Shown: piece by piece, positions 7,361 through 14,341 of the stretch | Numbering within the stretch: position 1 is the stretch's first letter | Layout of the letters: each line of letters begins with the position of its first letter | Assembly (NCBI GenBank): GCA_030043155.1 | Contig: JASHYE010000198.1 | Span: 1 to 14,341, forward strand | Length of the DNA: 14,341 nt | Direction of reading: 5' to 3' | Source: Candidatus Acidiferrales bacterium | GTDB lineage: Bacteria > Acidobacteriota > Terriglobia > Acidoferrales > UBA7541 | The notes under the pieces: model-generated | The model's input: the letters and a program-made list of their open reading frames with translations, nothing else | Database searches by the model: none | Told to the model about the DNA's origin: nothing | Program-made: the position numbers and the translations under genes

Positions 7361-9976
7361 TTGCTGATTAAACGCGTGGGGCTCACTGGGGCGATGGCAG
7401 CGATTTTAATTGCGAGCGTGGCGATGAGAGCGGCGGGACAGTCAGACAATGCTTCAGCGTCGAAGACTTCCGCGACGAGCACACCGATGACACAGCCCGC
7501 GAAACAAAAGAGCCTGCAAGAGTTGGCCAGCGGAGGGGAAAGCTCAAGTTTTGCAGCGCCAGGCACCGATCAGCAAGTGAACACATTTCGCACTGCGCCG
7601 AAGCACTTTTTGCTTGATGAAAAGGCGATGTGGACCAGCCCTGCTCATATTCGACTTCCTGACGCAACCTGGCTCGTTCCACTCGGCGGATTTGCCGCAG
7701 CGCTTTTCGCGACGGATACGGACGTAAGCCGGAACCTGAATAATGATCCGAATACACTGCGTCATTACCGAACGTTCTCGAATTATGGCCTCGGAGCAAT
7801 GGCCGGAGCGGCAGGCGGCGCCTATTTTCTTGGTCTCGTGACTCACAACGAACATCAGCGCGAGACCGGATTTCTGAGTGGCGAAGCGGCGGTGGACAGC
7901 GTAGTCGCTGCGGAACTATTGAAGTACATGACGGGACGTGAGCGGCCGCTGCTCGATAATGCACGCGGACGATTCTGGCAAGGCGGGGATTCGTTTCCGT
8001 CAGTACATTCGACCGCGGCATGGTCGATCGCCAGCGTCGTCGCGCACGAATATCCGGGATTTTTGCCGAATCTTGCGGCTTATGGACTTGCGACAGCGAT
8101 CAGCGCATCGCGAGTTACTTCCAAAGAACATTTTCCTTCGGATGCACTGGTGGGCAGCGCGATTGGATGGTTAGTGGGACAATATGTTTACCGCGACCAC
8201 CACAATACGGATCTGCCCGGCGGCGGATGGAGCCCACTGGGTGTTCGTCCCGAGCGGCCGGGGCATTGGCAAGCCAAATACATGGGCTCGCCGTACGTGC
8301 CGCTCGATAGCTGGGTCTATCCAACGCTACTTCGCCTCGCTGCCCTGGGTTACATAAAGAGCGACTTTGAAGGTATGCGGCCATGGACGCGGATGGAATG
8401 CGCACGACTGGTGGAAGAGGCCGATGAGAACATTGGCGACCAACCAAGCGCGGGACGCGAAGCATCCAGGCTTGACAGCGAATTGCAAACAGAATTCTCT
8501 CGAGAAATTGCGCTGCTCGGAGGCGGCAATAATGCAACCGCCCAGGTGGAGTCAGTGTACACGCGCGTGACTGGAATTTCGGGCGAACCACTAACGGACG
8601 GATATGACTTCGGGCAAACGATTGTGGATGATTTTGGACGTCCGTATGAAGAAGGTGCGAACAATGTCACTGGCGCGTCCGCATGGGGAAGTGATGGCCC
8701 ATTCGTCGGGTATTTTCGCGGCGAATACCAGCATGCGCCGAGCGCGCCAGCGCCGGCGGCTGATGTTGGACCGACGATTGCTGCTGAGGACCGCCTGCCG
8801 GTTACACCTCCGGACACACCGGTCGCGGCTGTAGACCAATTTCAGCTGCTTGATTCTTACGTAGGAATGAATTTTCGCAATTGGCAGGTCACATTTGGCC
8901 CGCAGTCGCAATGGTGGGGACCGGACGAGAGCGGCCCGATGGACTTCAGCGATAATGCCGCGCCCATTGACATGCTGCAGATCAATCGTGTTTCGCCTTT
9001 CCGGCTCCCGAGTGTGTTTGGCTTGCTGGGCCCCATTCGCGCGGATTTCTTCCTGGGGCAAGTCACCGGGCAACATTTCATTTTGATCGGGAATCAGGTG
9101 ACGGGAAACTTTTCTGAGCAACTTAATCCTCAGCCGTTTGTTTATGGAGAGAAGATTAGCTTCAAGCCGACGAGGAATTGGGAACTCGGTTTCGGAGAGG
9201 TGACGCTTACAGGTGGGCCGGGCGATCCTTTTACCACTGAGAAGTTTCTGGAGGCGCTTGCTCCCGACAAGTATTTCGGGGGCGGCTTACCCGGAACACC
9301 TGGCTACTTCGGCAACGGCCACTCTGAAGTGGATTTCACCTATCGAGTGCCAGGGATACGAAACCGACTGACTCTTTACGCCGACGGTTTCAATCAAGAT
9401 GAGCCTTCACCGTTGCTTGGCACTTGGGATAAGGCTGCGTGGACCGCGGGGATCTATGTTCCCGCAGTTCCTGGCATTCCTAAGTTGGATTTCCGAGCGG
9501 AAGGAATTTACAGCGATCCTCCAATAGGGGGAACCGTTTCACACGGATTTTTCTACATTGGCTCTTCCTACCCCGACGGATATACAAACGCAGGCAAGTT
9601 GATGGGCAGTTGGATTGGCCGGCAAGGTCAGGGCGCGGAAGCGTGGAGCACGTATTGGTTCACGCCGAAGGATACTCTTCAATTCAATTTCCGGCACCAG
9701 AAGGTGAGTCAGCAGTTTGTTCCTTTCGGCGGCACACTGACAGACGGCGGCGTGAATGCCAGTTTATGGATCGGCTCGCAACTGCAGATCTCTCCGGCGT
9801 TCCAATATGAGGAATGGGATTTTCCTGTGCTGGCTGCGGGCAGGCAAACAGATGTAACTTTCTCGATGCAGGTGACATATTGGCCGAAATTCGGGCATAG
9901 GCAAAACGACACATCTACGGCTTCGCCAGATAGTAATGTAGAACAGTCTCTGATAAACAAACACGTCAACGAATAA
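7361..9976 (+). CDS. PAP2-type phosphatase fused to Wzi-family capsule assembly barrel
   Basis: Encodes 871 residues if it starts at TTG 7361, chosen because TGAGGA lies seven bases upstream and the product then begins with a clean signal peptide (LIKRVGLTGAMAAILIASVAMRAAGQ). Other starts in frame are TTG 7334 and GTG 7376. Residues about 85-290 carry the PAP2 signature: K-x6-RP (KYMTGRERP, from about 188), PSVHS (about 213-217, Val replacing the usual Gly) and SR-x5-H-x3-D (about 250-261). From about 312 (YVPLDSWVYPTLLRLAALGY) to the end it matches Wzi/capsule-assembly proteins, with a W..TFGPQSQWWGP segment and alternating barrel-like strands. Wzi is an outer-membrane barrel that anchors capsule; PAP2 enzymes remove phosphate from lipids or soluble esters. 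Since one chain can hardly span both membranes, the PAP2 part may be a soluble periplasmic domain like class A acid phosphatases. It ends as TAATG with the next gene. Confidence 0.88.
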   Translation: MLIKRVGLTGAMAAILIASVAMRAAGQSDNASASKTSATSTPMTQPAKQKSLQELASGGESSSFAAPGTDQQVNTFRTAPKHFLLDEKAMWTSPAHIRLPDATWLVPLGGFAAALFATDTDVSRNLNNDPNTLRHYRTFSNYGLGAMAGAAGGAYFLGLVTHNEHQRETGFLSGEAAVDSVVAAELLKYMTGRERPLLDNARGRFWQGGDSFPSVHSTAAWSIASVVAHEYPGFLPNLAAYGLATAISASRVTSKEHFPSDALVGSAIGWLVGQYVYRDHHNTDLPGGGWSPLGVRPERPGHWQAKYMGSPYVPLDSWVYPTLLRLAALGYIKSDFEGMRPWTRMECARLVEEADENIGDQPSAGREASRLDSELQTEFSREIALLGGGNNATAQVESVYTRVTGISGEPLTDGYDFGQTIVDDFGRPYEEGANNVTGASAWGSDGPFVGYFRGEYQHAPSAPAPAADVGPTIAAEDRLPVTPPDTPVAAVDQFQLLDSYVGMNFRNWQVTFGPQSQWWGPDESGPMDFSDNAAPIDMLQINRVSPFRLPSVFGLLGPIRADFFLGQVTGQHFILIGNQVTGNFSEQLNPQPFVYGEKISFKPTRNWELGFGEVTLTGGPGDPFTTEKFLEALAPDKYFGGGLPGTPGYFGNGHSEVDFTYRVPGIRNRLTLYADGFNQDEPSPLLGTWDKAAWTAGIYVPAVPGIPKLDFRAEGIYSDPPIGGTVSHGFFYIGSSYPDGYTNAGKLMGSWIGRQGQGAEAWSTYWFTPKDTLQFNFRHQKVSQQFVPFGGTLTDGGVNASLWIGSQLQISPAFQYEEWDFPVLAAGRQTDVTFSMQVTYWPKFGHRQNDTSTASPDSNVEQSLINKHVNE

Positions 9977-11373
9977 TGACGAGAGAGCTCGACAAGTCGG
10001 AACGCGCCCATGAAGAGGAATTGATCCTCGCGGAAGCTCTTCTTCCGGTTACGCAAAGCGAGAGTGACCGGGAGCGACGAGAGCAGAGAATAGCGAACGT
10101 ACGTTTGGTCTGGGATCGAAGGGGTTTTCTTCTCCGAGTTTTGGGCGCGAGCCTGGTCATCACAACCATAATTGCATTCCTGATTCCGTCCAAATATACG
10201 TCTACAACGCGTTTGATGCCGCCCGACCAGAATTCGGGTTCGGGACTAGCGATGCTTGCCGGACTGGCGGGGAAAGCCTCCGGTAGTTCACTGACAAGTT
10301 TGGGAGGATTGGGAGAACTTGGGGAGGGACTTCTCGGATCGAAGACCACGGGCGACCTCTTTGTCGGTGTTCTTAGCAGCCGAACAGTTCAGGACGACTT
10401 AGTGTCGAAGTTCGACCTGCGGAAACGATACGGGTATAAGCGGTGGGAAGATGCTCGTAAGAAGCTTGCCGGCCGTACAAATCTATCGATAGATAGAAAA
10501 AGCGGGATATTGTCGATCGAGGTTACCGACCGGAGTCCACAAAGAGCAGCGGCCATGGCCCAGGAATATGTTGCAGAGCTGAACAGGACGATGGCAGATC
10601 TGAATACTTCATCCGCTCACCGCGAACGGGTGTTCCTAGAGGGAAGATTGAATCAAGTCGAAGAGAATCTTGAGTCGGATGAGAAGCAGTTCAGCCAATT
10701 CGCGAGTAAGAACACCACTATTGATATTCAGGAACAAGGCAAAGCCATGATTGAGGCTGGAGCTAACCTCGAAGGTCAGCTAATTGCTGCGCAAACAGAA
10801 TTAGAGGGTTTGCGTCAGATCTTTACAGATAACAACGTCCGCGTTCGTGAAACGCAGGCGCGCATCGACGAAATTCGTCGACAACTACACAACATAGGTG
10901 GCGCTGCATCGCCGGACAGCGACAACCAAGACGTGTCGGGCGCGCCGGGCAGCAGCTTGCTTTACCCGCCGATCCGGCAACTCCCGATCTTGGGGGTCAC
11001 GTATGCGGATTTGTACCGCCAGATGAAAGTTCAGGAGGCGGTCTTTGAATCGCTTACGCAGGAATATGAGCTTGCAAAAGTAGAGGAAGTGAAAGAAACC
11101 CCCAGTGTCAAGGTTCTCGATGCCGCCGAAATCCCGGAGAATAAATCATTTCCACCTCGGTTGCTAATAATAGTCCTAGGTACCCTGCTGACTGGCGTTC
11201 TCGGTGTCGTGTGGCTCAACGAAACTGCGAAGTGGGAGAAAATAGACGAGCAAGATCCGGGCAAGATGCTCGCTCACGAAATCTTTCGTTCTGTTTCAAA
11301 GCGCATGCCACTGTTATCCCGGAATGGCTCCTCAAAGCTGTCCGGGGACATTGAGGATAGGGAAGAAAAATGA
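9976..11373 (+). CDS. Wzz-like polysaccharide co-polymerase (chain-length determinant family)
   Basis: Encodes 465 residues with the layout of inner-membrane co-polymerases: a cytoplasmic N-terminus of about 50 residues, first membrane helix at about 52-70 (VLGASLVITTIIAFLI), then PSKYTSTTRLMPP, which is the Wzz hallmark. A long periplasmic part follows with Gly/Ser-rich loops at about 87-125 and helical coiled-coil stretches at about 210-310. The proline-rich PENKSFPPR motif precedes the second helix (about 396-414). The C-terminal tail of about 50 residues has no Walker motifs and no tyrosine cluster, so no kinase domain is fused. It should set chain length and bridge to the SLBB export protein. 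The ATG shares its A with the preceding TAA and has no clear Shine-Dalgarno, suggesting reinitiation by ribosomes ending the PAP2-Wzi gene. Confidence 0.9.
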   Translation: MTRELDKSERAHEEELILAEALLPVTQSESDRERREQRIANVRLVWDRRGFLLRVLGASLVITTIIAFLIPSKYTSTTRLMPPDQNSGSGLAMLAGLAGKASGSSLTSLGGLGELGEGLLGSKTTGDLFVGVLSSRTVQDDLVSKFDLRKRYGYKRWEDARKKLAGRTNLSIDRKSGILSIEVTDRSPQRAAAMAQEYVAELNRTMADLNTSSAHRERVFLEGRLNQVEENLESDEKQFSQFASKNTTIDIQEQGKAMIEAGANLEGQLIAAQTELEGLRQIFTDNNVRVRETQARIDEIRRQLHNIGGAASPDSDNQDVSGAPGSSLLYPPIRQLPILGVTYADLYRQMKVQEAVFESLTQEYELAKVEEVKETPSVKVLDAAEIPENKSFPPRLLIIVLGTLLTGVLGVVWLNETAKWEKIDEQDPGKMLAHEIFRSVSKRMPLLSRNGSSKLSGDIEDREEK

Positions 11374-11382
11374 CGGTGCCGT

Positions 11383-11419
11383 CAGCATGAAACTAGTGTT
11401 CGCGGGCATGCTGTAGGAA
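11383..11419 (+). promoter_or_regulatory. Inverted repeat next to the Shine-Dalgarno of the transferase gene
   Basis: CAGCATG (11383-11389) and CATGCTG (11407-11413) form a perfect 7-bp inverted repeat with a 17-base loop in the 56-bp gap. There is no T-run, so it is not an intrinsic terminator. AGGAA, the only plausible Shine-Dalgarno for the next gene, starts two bases after the right arm. The same stretch encodes a nine-codon mini-ORF (ATG 11387 to TAG 11414-11416). It may modulate translation or RNA processing; function is unknown. Confidence 0.35.
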
Positions 11420-11429
11420 CTGAATCCAT

Positions 11430-12974
11430 TTGGTGTTGGCTTTCATGATAGAACTAGACGCTGTTCGATCGTCCTCCAAGTCGACGCGGAGACATTCCTT
11501 CCAGCCTGAGCCGGATGATGCTCGTGCCAGGAGGCAGGATCGTCTTCGCCGATCCCGTCGTATTGGTGGTCACTGGATTCAAATCTCATACGCACTAATT
11601 GATTTGTTCCTCGTATGTATGGATGGCCTCATTGCCTTGTCTTTACGGTTTTTCGGCGATTCCACCAGCGCCTTGCTTCATTGGCATCGCTCCAGCGTAG
11701 AAGCCGGCCTTCCCACGGCGCATTACGCTGCGTTCTTATTGCTCTACGCAGTCGTAATTCTCCTGTTTTGTCAAAGTCAGGATCTTTATCGAACCGTTCG
11801 GACGCGAACAGCACTGAATGAGTCTCGCGCGATTTTCAAGGCGATAGTATTCGCGACATTGTTGCTTTCGGCATTCATATACCTTTCGGGAGTAAAGATC
11901 GTCTCCCGGCTTGTTGTCGGTTTTGCTGCTTTACTCAATGTGGCCACATTCATCTCCTGGAGACTCTGGAAGAGAAGGATAGTGCTTCGACGCGCGGCTA
12001 AAGGGATTGGGACCAAAAATGTAGTAATCGTAGGCGCTGGGCGGATCGGACAAGCGCTAGCCGCGCACTTGGAAGAGGACAAACTCTTGGGCTATTCATT
12101 CAAAGGCTTCCTCGACGCTAATCACAGCACAGACCCCCGCCTCTTAGGAAAAATTGAAGATCTTTCTCGAATCGCGAAGTCCGAGTTCGTAGATGAGGTT
12201 TTCATATCCATTCCATCTGAAAGGGAGTTAGTGAAAAGCATTGCCGCGGAAGCACAGCAATATAGGCTCGCCGTAAAAGTGATACCCGACCTGTACGATG
12301 GTTTCGGCTGGAACGCTCCAATAAGTCACATAGGGCAGTTCCCGGTCATGGAGCTCCACTGGGAGGTGAAGCACTCTGTTGGTTTGTTTGTCAAGCGCGC
12401 GATCGACATTTTCGGATCTGCACTAGGGCTAATATTGTTGTCCCCCGTTTTCGCAGCAATAAGCGTTGCTATCCTCCTGGACTCATCTGGCCCAGCAATT
12501 TATTCGTCGTCACGGATGGGCAGAAAAGGGCGCAAGTTTACTTGTTATAAGTTTCGTACGATGAGTACGAATGCGGACCAAATTAAAGATCAACTGCGGC
12601 ACTTGAATGAGCGTCATGGCCCGACCTTCAAAATCACCAATGATCCGCGAATTACCCGCTTTGGCCGCTTCCTGCGAAAGTATAGTCTTGACGAACTTCC
12701 TCAACTATGGAATGTGCTGAGAGGAGAAATGAGTTTGGTCGGCCCTCGACCTCATCCACTGGATGATTACAAGCAGTATCAGCTTGAACACCTGAGACGG
12801 CTCGATGTTAAACCGGGCATTACAGGCCTCTGGCAAGTTACGGCGCGCAGACATCCCTCTTTTGACGCCAACATGCGCCTCGACCTCGATTATATCGAGC
12901 ATTGGAGCCTTTGGCTTGATTTAAAGATTTTCTATAAGACCTTACAAGAAGTAGCCAGCGGCTCCGGTTCATGA
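11430..12974 (+). CDS. Polyprenyl-phosphate hexose-1-phosphate transferase (initiating glycosyltransferase)
   Basis: Encodes 514 residues from TTG 11430, which has AGGAA ten bases upstream; ATG 11445 (509 residues) is an alternative without a visible Shine-Dalgarno. The enzyme moves a sugar-1-phosphate, typically glucose or galactose, from its nucleotide onto undecaprenyl phosphate at the inner membrane and so starts the repeat unit. An Arg-rich cytoplasmic start is followed by about four membrane helices (roughly 52-74, 95-115, 133-151, 160-177). Next come a Rossmann-like domain starting at about 196 (KNVVIVGAGRIGQAL), a re-entrant helix at about 325-350, and the catalytic Bac_transf domain to the end. 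Typical motifs are KRAIDIFGSALG, CYKFRTM, SLDELPQLWNVLRGEMSLVG and KPGITGLWQV; the Asp-Glu pair in LDELPQ is the catalytic one of the family. The sugar cannot be told. It overlaps the flippase gene as ATGA. Confidence 0.93.
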   Translation: MVLAFMIELDAVRSSSKSTRRHSFQPEPDDARARRQDRLRRSRRIGGHWIQISYALIDLFLVCMDGLIALSLRFFGDSTSALLHWHRSSVEAGLPTAHYAAFLLLYAVVILLFCQSQDLYRTVRTRTALNESRAIFKAIVFATLLLSAFIYLSGVKIVSRLVVGFAALLNVATFISWRLWKRRIVLRRAAKGIGTKNVVIVGAGRIGQALAAHLEEDKLLGYSFKGFLDANHSTDPRLLGKIEDLSRIAKSEFVDEVFISIPSERELVKSIAAEAQQYRLAVKVIPDLYDGFGWNAPISHIGQFPVMELHWEVKHSVGLFVKRAIDIFGSALGLILLSPVFAAISVAILLDSSGPAIYSSSRMGRKGRKFTCYKFRTMSTNADQIKDQLRHLNERHGPTFKITNDPRITRFGRFLRKYSLDELPQLWNVLRGEMSLVGPRPHPLDDYKQYQLEHLRRLDVKPGITGLWQVTARRHPSFDANMRLDLDYIEHWSLWLDLKIFYKTLQEVASGSGS

Positions 12975-14293
12975 CCCAAAGGCACTCGAATATTTCCTTT
13001 AAGAACCTAGGAAGCGGGTTCTGGGCCTTGGCCGATCAGGGTGTCGTCAGTCTTGGAAATTTCATGACTCAGATTGTTCTGGCACGAAGCCTTTCTCGAC
13101 TCGAATATGGCATATTTGCCCTCCTTTTTGGCGTCCTGCTGGCCTTGTTTATTTGTCACGGCAGCTTGATTACCTATCCGCTTTCGCTGACTGGCGCAGT
13201 CGCTGATAACAACGAACTAAAGAAGCTAATGAGCGACTCACTGTCGTTGACCTTTTTGTTTGCTTTCTTCTTAGCGCCCGTTGTTTTCGGCGCCGCTTGG
13301 GTTCTGAAGGTATCAGCGCTGGGTTGGGTGGCGCTTCTTGCCTTGCTTCTGTGGATGTTTCAAGAAACGGCTCGGCGCGCGCTCATGGCGCACTTGCTCC
13401 ACAGAAGAGCCATCTGGGGAGACGGAATCAGCTATATAGGGCAAGCGGCGATCCTGTGGATATTTGCACAACGTGGCCACATAACACTCCCGATAGCTTT
13501 CCTGATACTCGCGGCCACGTCAGGCATAGCTGCGCTATTGCAAATTCTACAGGTTGGAGTTGCGTTCCCAAGCGTTCGCAGAATGTTGCGCCTGGCGCGG
13601 TCGTATTGGTCTCGCGGTCGCTGGGCGCTGTTTACCATGCTGTCTGATGGAGGATCTCGCCAAGTTTTCCCTTGGACGCTTGCGCTTCTATTCGGACCGC
13701 AAGAAGCAGCTTCGTTTCAAGCTGCCATGAACGTGGTGGGGGTGAGTCACCCGGTACTTTTCGGTGCCAGCAACTTGATTATTCCAGCGGCTTCCCGCAC
13801 CAATAAGGAGCATGGGGCCCGACCAGCGTTTCGCATCTCAGTCGCGTATGGAGCACTCGCGATGGCCATCTTGGTGCCCTATTTTATCTTCTTACTATTC
13901 TGGCCGGGCCAAGCTCTTTCGATACTTTATGGCAAAGCATCGGTATACACCGCTCTGGGACTGGGGGTCCGCCTAGCGGCCCTTGCATATCTCTTCGGAG
14001 CTATCGGGGCGCTCTTGGCTGGGTACTTGCTTGGGATTGACCGCCCAAAGTACGCTTTCGGCGCGAATCTTGGCGCTGCTGCAGTAGCGCTCATTCCGGC
14101 CGCGATCTTGACCGTCCGATACGGTGTGTACGGTGCGATAGCAGGATTCCTGGTATGGATGATCGCGCGAACAGTCTTGTGTGCAATTCTCGTTCGCCGA
14201 ATTGTTCGGATGCACGATACACGCACCTTAGGTATGCCCTACTTCCCGAGCGTCGCGGAGGACAAGTCCTTGAGGGCGAGCCTCGGAAAATGA
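12971..14293 (+). CDS. Wzx-like polysaccharide repeat-unit flippase (MOP superfamily)
   Basis: Encodes 440 residues, almost entirely hydrophobic, with about twelve membrane helices predicted by eye. The N-terminal pattern (GSGFWALADQGVVSLGNFMTQIVLARSL followed by EYGIFALLFG, given here in parts) is that of Wzx/RfbX-type exporters: a first helix with a conserved Asn, then the Tyr-Gly-Phe loop. Such proteins move lipid-linked repeat units from the cytoplasmic to the periplasmic face. The length fits the family (400-500). The start ATG overlaps the transferase stop as ATGA, with no strong Shine-Dalgarno, so translation is probably coupled. The C-terminal 35 residues are polar and cytoplasmic. 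It pairs functionally with the transferase just upstream. No paralogue or truncation is seen. Confidence 0.85.
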   Translation: MTQRHSNISFKNLGSGFWALADQGVVSLGNFMTQIVLARSLSRLEYGIFALLFGVLLALFICHGSLITYPLSLTGAVADNNELKKLMSDSLSLTFLFAFFLAPVVFGAAWVLKVSALGWVALLALLLWMFQETARRALMAHLLHRRAIWGDGISYIGQAAILWIFAQRGHITLPIAFLILAATSGIAALLQILQVGVAFPSVRRMLRLARSYWSRGRWALFTMLSDGGSRQVFPWTLALLFGPQEAASFQAAMNVVGVSHPVLFGASNLIIPAASRTNKEHGARPAFRISVAYGALAMAILVPYFIFLLFWPGQALSILYGKASVYTALGLGVRLAALAYLFGAIGALLAGYLLGIDRPKYAFGANLGAAAVALIPAAILTVRYGVYGAIAGFLVWMIARTVLCAILVRRIVRMHDTRTLGMPYFPSVAEDKSLRASLGK

Positions 14294-14341
14294 GTGAAAG
14301 ATTCTGGTTCCGATCAGCCACCTTTCTGATAATCGGATACT
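14290..14341 (+). CDS. Start of a further operon gene, cut by window edge
   Basis: ATG at 14290 overlaps the flippase stop as ATGA, and the frame stays open to the window end. The 17 visible residues begin MSERFWFR and turn hydrophobic (ATFLIIGY), which looks like a short cytoplasmic start followed by a membrane helix. A polymerase (Wzy/O-antigen ligase type) would fit the missing step of the pathway, but so little is visible that the product cannot be named. Confidence 0.5.
   Translation, partial: MSERFWFRSATFLIIGY

Noticed and set aside
6994..8021. Long open frames on the minus strand (6994-7566 and 7383-8021)
   Set aside because: They lie opposite strong genes, their products are Arg/Ser/Pro-rich with no recognisable domain, and they look like codon-bias shadows.
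12481..12570. Loss of a key residue in the transferase (Ser-Ser before Arg where many relatives have Gln-x-Arg)
   Set aside because: This position varies in the family, and the downstream catalytic motifs are intact, so it is not evidence for inactivity.
11430..14293. Horizontal transfer of the transferase and flippase genes on base composition
   Set aside because: They look slightly richer in A/T-ending codons than the acylase gene, but the difference was not computed and no mobile element or border repeat is visible.

Overview
The window reads as part of an exopolysaccharide/capsule locus of a didermic (Gram-negative-type) bacterium. The gene set (penicillin-acylase family protein, NarL/LuxR-type regulator, lone receiver-like protein, giant SLBB export protein, PAP2-Wzi fusion), the moderate GC content (mid-fifties per cent by eye, not computed) and the protein style resemble Acidobacteriota (Terriglobia). 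That taxonomic guess is from memory of such loci and is not proven by a marker gene here. No RNA genes, CRISPR arrays, insertion sequences or phage genes were recognised.

Layout, all on the + strand. (1) 1-2291: 3' portion of a penicillin acylase family Ntn-hydrolase, closed by a hairpin plus T8 that looks like an intrinsic terminator; it is probably not part of the polysaccharide operon. (2) 2332-2532: non-coding, with a possible promoter. (3) 2533-3174: NarL-type receiver-HTH regulator. (4) 3175-3322: non-coding leader holding four GGTACT direct repeats within 58 bp. (5) 3323-3700: small lone receiver-like protein without the phosphorylation residues, overlapping by ATGA with (6) 3697-7350: a 1217-residue outer-membrane polysaccharide export (OPX) protein with about seven SLBB repeats. 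(7) 7361-9976: secreted PAP2 phosphatase domain fused to a Wzi-type outer-membrane barrel. (8) 9976-11373: Wzz-like polysaccharide co-polymerase without a kinase domain. (9) 11430-12974: polyprenyl-phosphate hexose-1-phosphate transferase. (10) 12971-14293: Wzx-like flippase. (11) 14290 to the edge: start of a further coupled gene.

Together, genes 6-10 cover most steps of a Wzx/Wzy-dependent pathway: lipid-linked initiation (9), flipping (10), chain-length control and periplasmic bridging (8), outer-membrane export (6) and surface attachment (7), plus a possible periplasmic phosphatase step (7). The polymerase Wzy, the glycosyltransferases and a tyrosine kinase are not seen and may lie downstream. 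Junctions are tight (ATGA, TAATG, ATGA, ATGA overlaps; 10-bp and 56-bp gaps), so one transcript from about 3250 onward is likely. The two regulators directly upstream are the natural candidates for controlling it. The most interesting points are the PAP2-Wzi fusion, the GGTACT array, and the pseudo-receiver translationally coupled to the export gene.
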